Assembly: GCA_002431865.1 (NCBI GenBank)
Contig: DJEI01000073.1
Coordinates: 1-6,910, forward strand
From: Lachnospiraceae bacterium UBA5902
GTDB taxonomy: Bacteria; Bacillota; Clostridia; Lachnospirales; Lachnospiraceae
Reading direction: 5' to 3'
DNA: 6,910 nucleotides
The position numbers and the translations under genes were made by a program. Below, one piece after another: positions 4,504 to 6,910 of this stretch (positions are counted from its first letter, which is position 1; every line of letters begins with the position of its first letter). The notes under the pieces were generated by a model. It was given only the letters and a program-made list of their open reading frames with translations. It was not told the origin of the DNA and made no database searches.

Positions 4504-6910
4504 TTATTTAACAATACATGCTCTGCCATCGTTCAGAGGTGTTGCACTTGGTGCCTTTCCTCCCTTTGGAACGAGTACGATCTGAATTCCCTCCAGACGC
4601 TTTGCATATCCAACCGTTCCGGCTGTCTGACCATTCTTCGCCCAGTTCAACCAACCAAAGGTCTGTGCATGTACACGGTAGTATACATCATATTTCTCAG
4701 CAAGCTCTCCAGTCAGCTTGATTTCGATTGCCTCCAGACGCTTCGCCTGTCCGGTCGTTCCACTGACTGCACCATCGCTGACCCAAGGCTGCCATCCCAG
4801 CGTCTGCACATGTGTATGATAGGTGACTCCGCCATCTATGCCAAGTGCTTCATTGTTCACCCGAATGCGGATCGCCTCCAGACGCTTTGCCTCACCAAAT
4901 GTTCCAGAGAAAGAGCCATCTGATACAAACTGCTGGTTGCCATAGGTCTGCACATGCGTTGCATAATTGATCAATCCCGGCTGATCACTCTTCGATGCAG
5001 CCTTTCCGTACTGTACATAGGAAACTGCACTGGTTCCTGTTGATGGTGTCATGCCCTTCGGTACAACATAAATCTGAATTGCCTCCAGACGCTTTGCAAA
5101 TCCCGACGTACCTGCCGTCTCACCGTTCTTTGCCCAGCCAAGCCAGCCAAAGGTCTGTGCATGTACACGATAATATACGTCAAACTTATCTGCATCATTG
5201 CCTGTCAGTTTGATACGGATTGCTTCCAGACGTTTGGACTGTCCAGTTGTTCCGCTTAAAGCTCCATCATCAACCCAGTTGCCCCAGCCAAAGGTCTGTA
5301 CATGTGTCTGATAGCTGACGCCCAAATCGTACGCGCCACTGACCTTGATCTTGATCGCCTCCAGACGCTTGCCAAGTCCGGTCGTTCCGCTCGTCATGCC
5401 ATTGTATTTATCTGCCTGCCAGCCATAGCTCTGTACATGTGTACTGTATGACACGTTCAGGAATGAATTTTCTGTACTGGATGTCTTTTTCACAGTACAG
5501 AATTTGTACATATAGTCATTTACAATGCTGTATCCATAATTTTGTGCGGTTGCCCAGCCCTTTCCCCAAGGGTTTTCTTGAATACCTAAATACTCTACAA
5601 AGGTTGCACAGCCTCTTGTCACATACTGGAATCTCGGATCAACCACTGCGTTTTTCAGATCTTCCTGTGAAGCATATGCCTTCAGATGCTGCACCTGTGC
5701 GCGCACGCCCAGACGTACGGAGCCAAATACCTGTCCAGCAGCGCCCCCTCCAGTTGCGCCCAGTCCACAGAAATTATACTGCTCCATCTTTACATCGCCG
5801 CCGAATCGCAGGAATCCGGTTTCTTTCATTGCCTGTGCAAATACAACACCCGGATCTACGCCCTCTGCAGCTGCCTCGTCATAAAAGATCTGGCAGAATG
5901 TCTGCAATGGGTTGGACGATGCTTTGATCTCTGTATCATGCTCCTGATAGTAAGTTGGGAACGTCGCATTGCACTTGTAATACGATACCATACGATCAAC
6001 CGATGTCGTCGGTGTCGTCATGATCGGTGTCAATGCTTCAGTTGAACCACCTTCGTATGCTGTACGGATTGTGTCCGCGATTGTCGCCTTGGAACCATAA
6101 TTTCCGTTCTTGGTCAATCCATAATATTCTGCAATGGCGGTTGCATCTGCATACCCCATTTCCTTTACTTTGTCTTCTCTCGACAAAAAGTTATGTACAT
6201 CACCATAATTATCTATAAATGCATGCTCGATCAAAACTGCCGGGAATCCAGCTTCCTTCGAACGCTTGATAACACCTAAGTAATCGGATGGCGAACCATC
6301 TGGATACTGACTGCCATCCTCTGTATTCCGGATCTTGATTCCCCGGTTGTAAAGCCCAAGTGCTACCAGCTTCTGCTGAATCACTTCTGCCAGTTCTTTT
6401 CCTTCTGTTCCGATACCCGGTATGTAATTGCCGTTTGGATAATATACCTCTGCACCATGTCCACCAACAGCATTGATATGGATGCTGACAAACACATCTG
6501 GATTAAATTTCTTTGCATACGCTACACGATTAGCAAGATTATTGTCCGTATCTGCAGTTCTTGTCATATAAACTTCAACGTGGCTGTACTCTTCCAGCTT
6601 TGCCTTGCAGTACTGCGCAATTTTCAACGTCAAATCCGCTTCTCTCAAGCCATACTTACATGCACCCGGATCCGAACCGCCATGTCCCGGATCAAGTACA
6701 ACAACCAGATTCGGATTGACCGTCGACTGTGTTGCGATTCCGCTGTCTGCGACACTGTCATTTGCTTCCTGCAAAGCTTCGTTCAAAGAATCAAAAGTCA
6801 TCTCCTGTCCTTCGGCATCCAGCACGGTAATTCCATCTTCGTCACAGGCTTCCTCTGCATTCTGCTCTGCCTGTTCATCCACGACATAGGCATCCGCCTC
6901 AGAATCAACA
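4504..6910 (-). CDS. Putative two-enzyme autolysin: N-acetylmuramoyl-L-alanine amidase plus glucosaminidase with ChW repeats (N-terminus outside window)
   Basis: The frame is open through the window edge; the GTG at 6880-6882 is an internal valine, so start and signal peptide are not seen. Residue numbers below count from that codon. An acidic segment (to about 55) precedes an Amidase_3 domain (about 58-256), which cleaves the muramic acid-L-alanine bond. Its zinc ligands are His67 (LDPGHGG), Glu81 and His135 (SIHINA), with catalytic-type Glu219 (LIEHAFI). A glucosaminidase-like domain (about 300-461) follows, with likely catalytic Glu354 in AMKETGF and the family-like QYNFCGLGA (368-376). 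Six ChW repeats (474-774) and a short tail complete it. I infer an exported protein that cuts peptidoglycan at two bonds and is held at the cell surface by the repeats. Nine cysteines are visible, many for an exported Gram-positive protein. The gene is convergent with the kinase-like gene and shares its terminator. Confidence 0.92.
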   Translation of the reverse strand, partial: VDSEADAYVVDEQAEQNAEEACDEDGITVLDAEGQEMTFDSLNEALQEANDSVADSGIATQSTVNPNLVVVLDPGHGGSDPGACKYGLREADLTLKIAQYCKAKLEEYSHVEVYMTRTADTDNNLANRVAYAKKFNPDVFVSIHINAVGGHGAEVYYPNGNYIPGIGTEGKELAEVIQQKLVALGLYNRGIKIRNTEDGSQYPDGSPSDYLGVIKRSKEAGFPAVLIEHAFIDNYGDVHNFLSREDKVKEMGYADATAIAEYYGLTKNGNYGSKATIADTIRTAYEGGSTEALTPIMTTPTTSVDRMVSYYKCNATFPTYYQEHDTEIKASSNPLQTFCQIFYDEAAAEGVDPGVVFAQAMKETGFLRFGGDVKMEQYNFCGLGATGGGAAGQVFGSVRLGVRAQVQHLKAYASQEDLKNAVVDPRFQYVTRGCATFVEYLGIQENPWGKGWATAQNYGYSIVNDYMYKFCTVKKTSSTENSFLNVSYSTHVQSYGWQADKYNGMTSGTTGLGKRLEAIKIKVSGAYDLGVSYQTHVQTFGWGNWVDDGALSGTTGQSKRLEAIRIKLTGNDADKFDVYYRVHAQTFGWLGWAKNGETAGTSGFAKRLEAIQIYVVPKGMTPSTGTSAVSYVQYGKAASKSDQPGLINYATHVQTYGNQQFVSDGSFSGTFGEAKRLEAIRIRVNNEALGIDGGVTYHTHVQTLGWQPWVSDGAVSGTTGQAKRLEAIEIKLTGELAEKYDVYYRVHAQTFGWLNWAKNGQTAGTVGYAKRLEGIQIVLVPKGGKAPSATPLNDGRACIVK
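4561..5463 (-). repeat. Six ChW repeats in the autolysin, as two triplets
   Basis: Each unit of about 41-43 residues follows the pattern Y..HvQt.GW....dG..sGTtG..KRLEAI.I. Spans are 5335-5463, 5200-5322, 5053-5181, 4852-4974, 4708-4830 and 4561-4689 (repeats 1 to 6 in protein order). Repeats 2 and 5 match best, as do 3 and 6 (both DVYYRVHAQTFGW and both ending in PKG). Each of these pairs is 492 nt apart, which indicates duplication of a three-repeat block. Repeat 4 reads YGNQQF where the others have GW. ChW repeats are typical of clostridial surface proteins. Confidence 0.9.

Noticed and set aside
4590..5375. Recurring CCTCCAGACGC motif at six sites, resembling a repeat array
   Set aside because: Each copy encodes the conserved KRLEAI or KRLEGI of a ChW repeat, in frame. 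Spacing and coding content explain it, so it is not CRISPR or another non-coding repeat.
5439..5927. 162-residue open frame on the plus strand inside the autolysin gene
   Set aside because: It is antisense to well-conserved glucosaminidase and ChW coding sequence, and has no ribosome binding site or recognisable domain.
6880..6882. GTG as the start of the autolysin
   Set aside because: The frame stays open to the window edge, no ribosome binding site or signal peptide is associated with this GTG, and an exported wall hydrolase needs a signal peptide. It is an internal valine codon.

Overview
The window looks like chromosomal DNA from a low-to-mid GC, anaerobic Gram-positive bacterium of the Clostridia, most likely Lachnospiraceae-like. 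That placement is inferred from ChW cell-wall repeats, strong AGGAG-type ribosome binding sites, a cytidylate kinase-like protein of a type common there, and the overall protein style. No rRNA, mobile element, CRISPR array or phage gene is visible. The window holds five protein genes, two of them cut by the window edges.

Layout. Positions 1-1460 (minus) carry a zinc/cadmium-type P1B ATPase whose C-terminus lies outside the window. Just upstream on the same strand is a 72-residue free-standing heavy-metal-binding (HMA) protein (1532-1750). Their promoter (1804-1831) is near consensus, and it is followed at once by a 22-bp near-palindrome (1773-1794) resembling operators of ArsR/SmtB metal sensors. 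Together these read as a metal-inducible efflux operon, although no regulator gene is in view. The -35 box of this promoter overlaps the stop codon of the next gene, an OPT-family transporter (1828-3663, minus). No terminator separates the two, so some readthrough from the transporter into the efflux operon is possible.

Positions 3664-3820 are a divergent intergenic region. It has a clear plus-strand promoter for a cytidylate kinase-like protein (3821-4420) and no convincing minus-strand promoter for the transporter. The kinase-like gene converges on a large cell-wall hydrolase gene (4504 to beyond 6910, minus). One bidirectional hairpin terminator (4460-4492) serves both.

The hydrolase is a putative two-enzyme autolysin: an Amidase_3 domain, then a glucosaminidase-like domain, then six ChW repeats arranged as two sets of three. 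Its start and signal peptide are outside the window.

Most of the window is conventional. The points most worth checking are the operator without a visible regulator, the split metal-binding domain and pump, the promoter overlapping the upstream gene, and the ChW duplication in which one repeat has lost its signature tryptophan.
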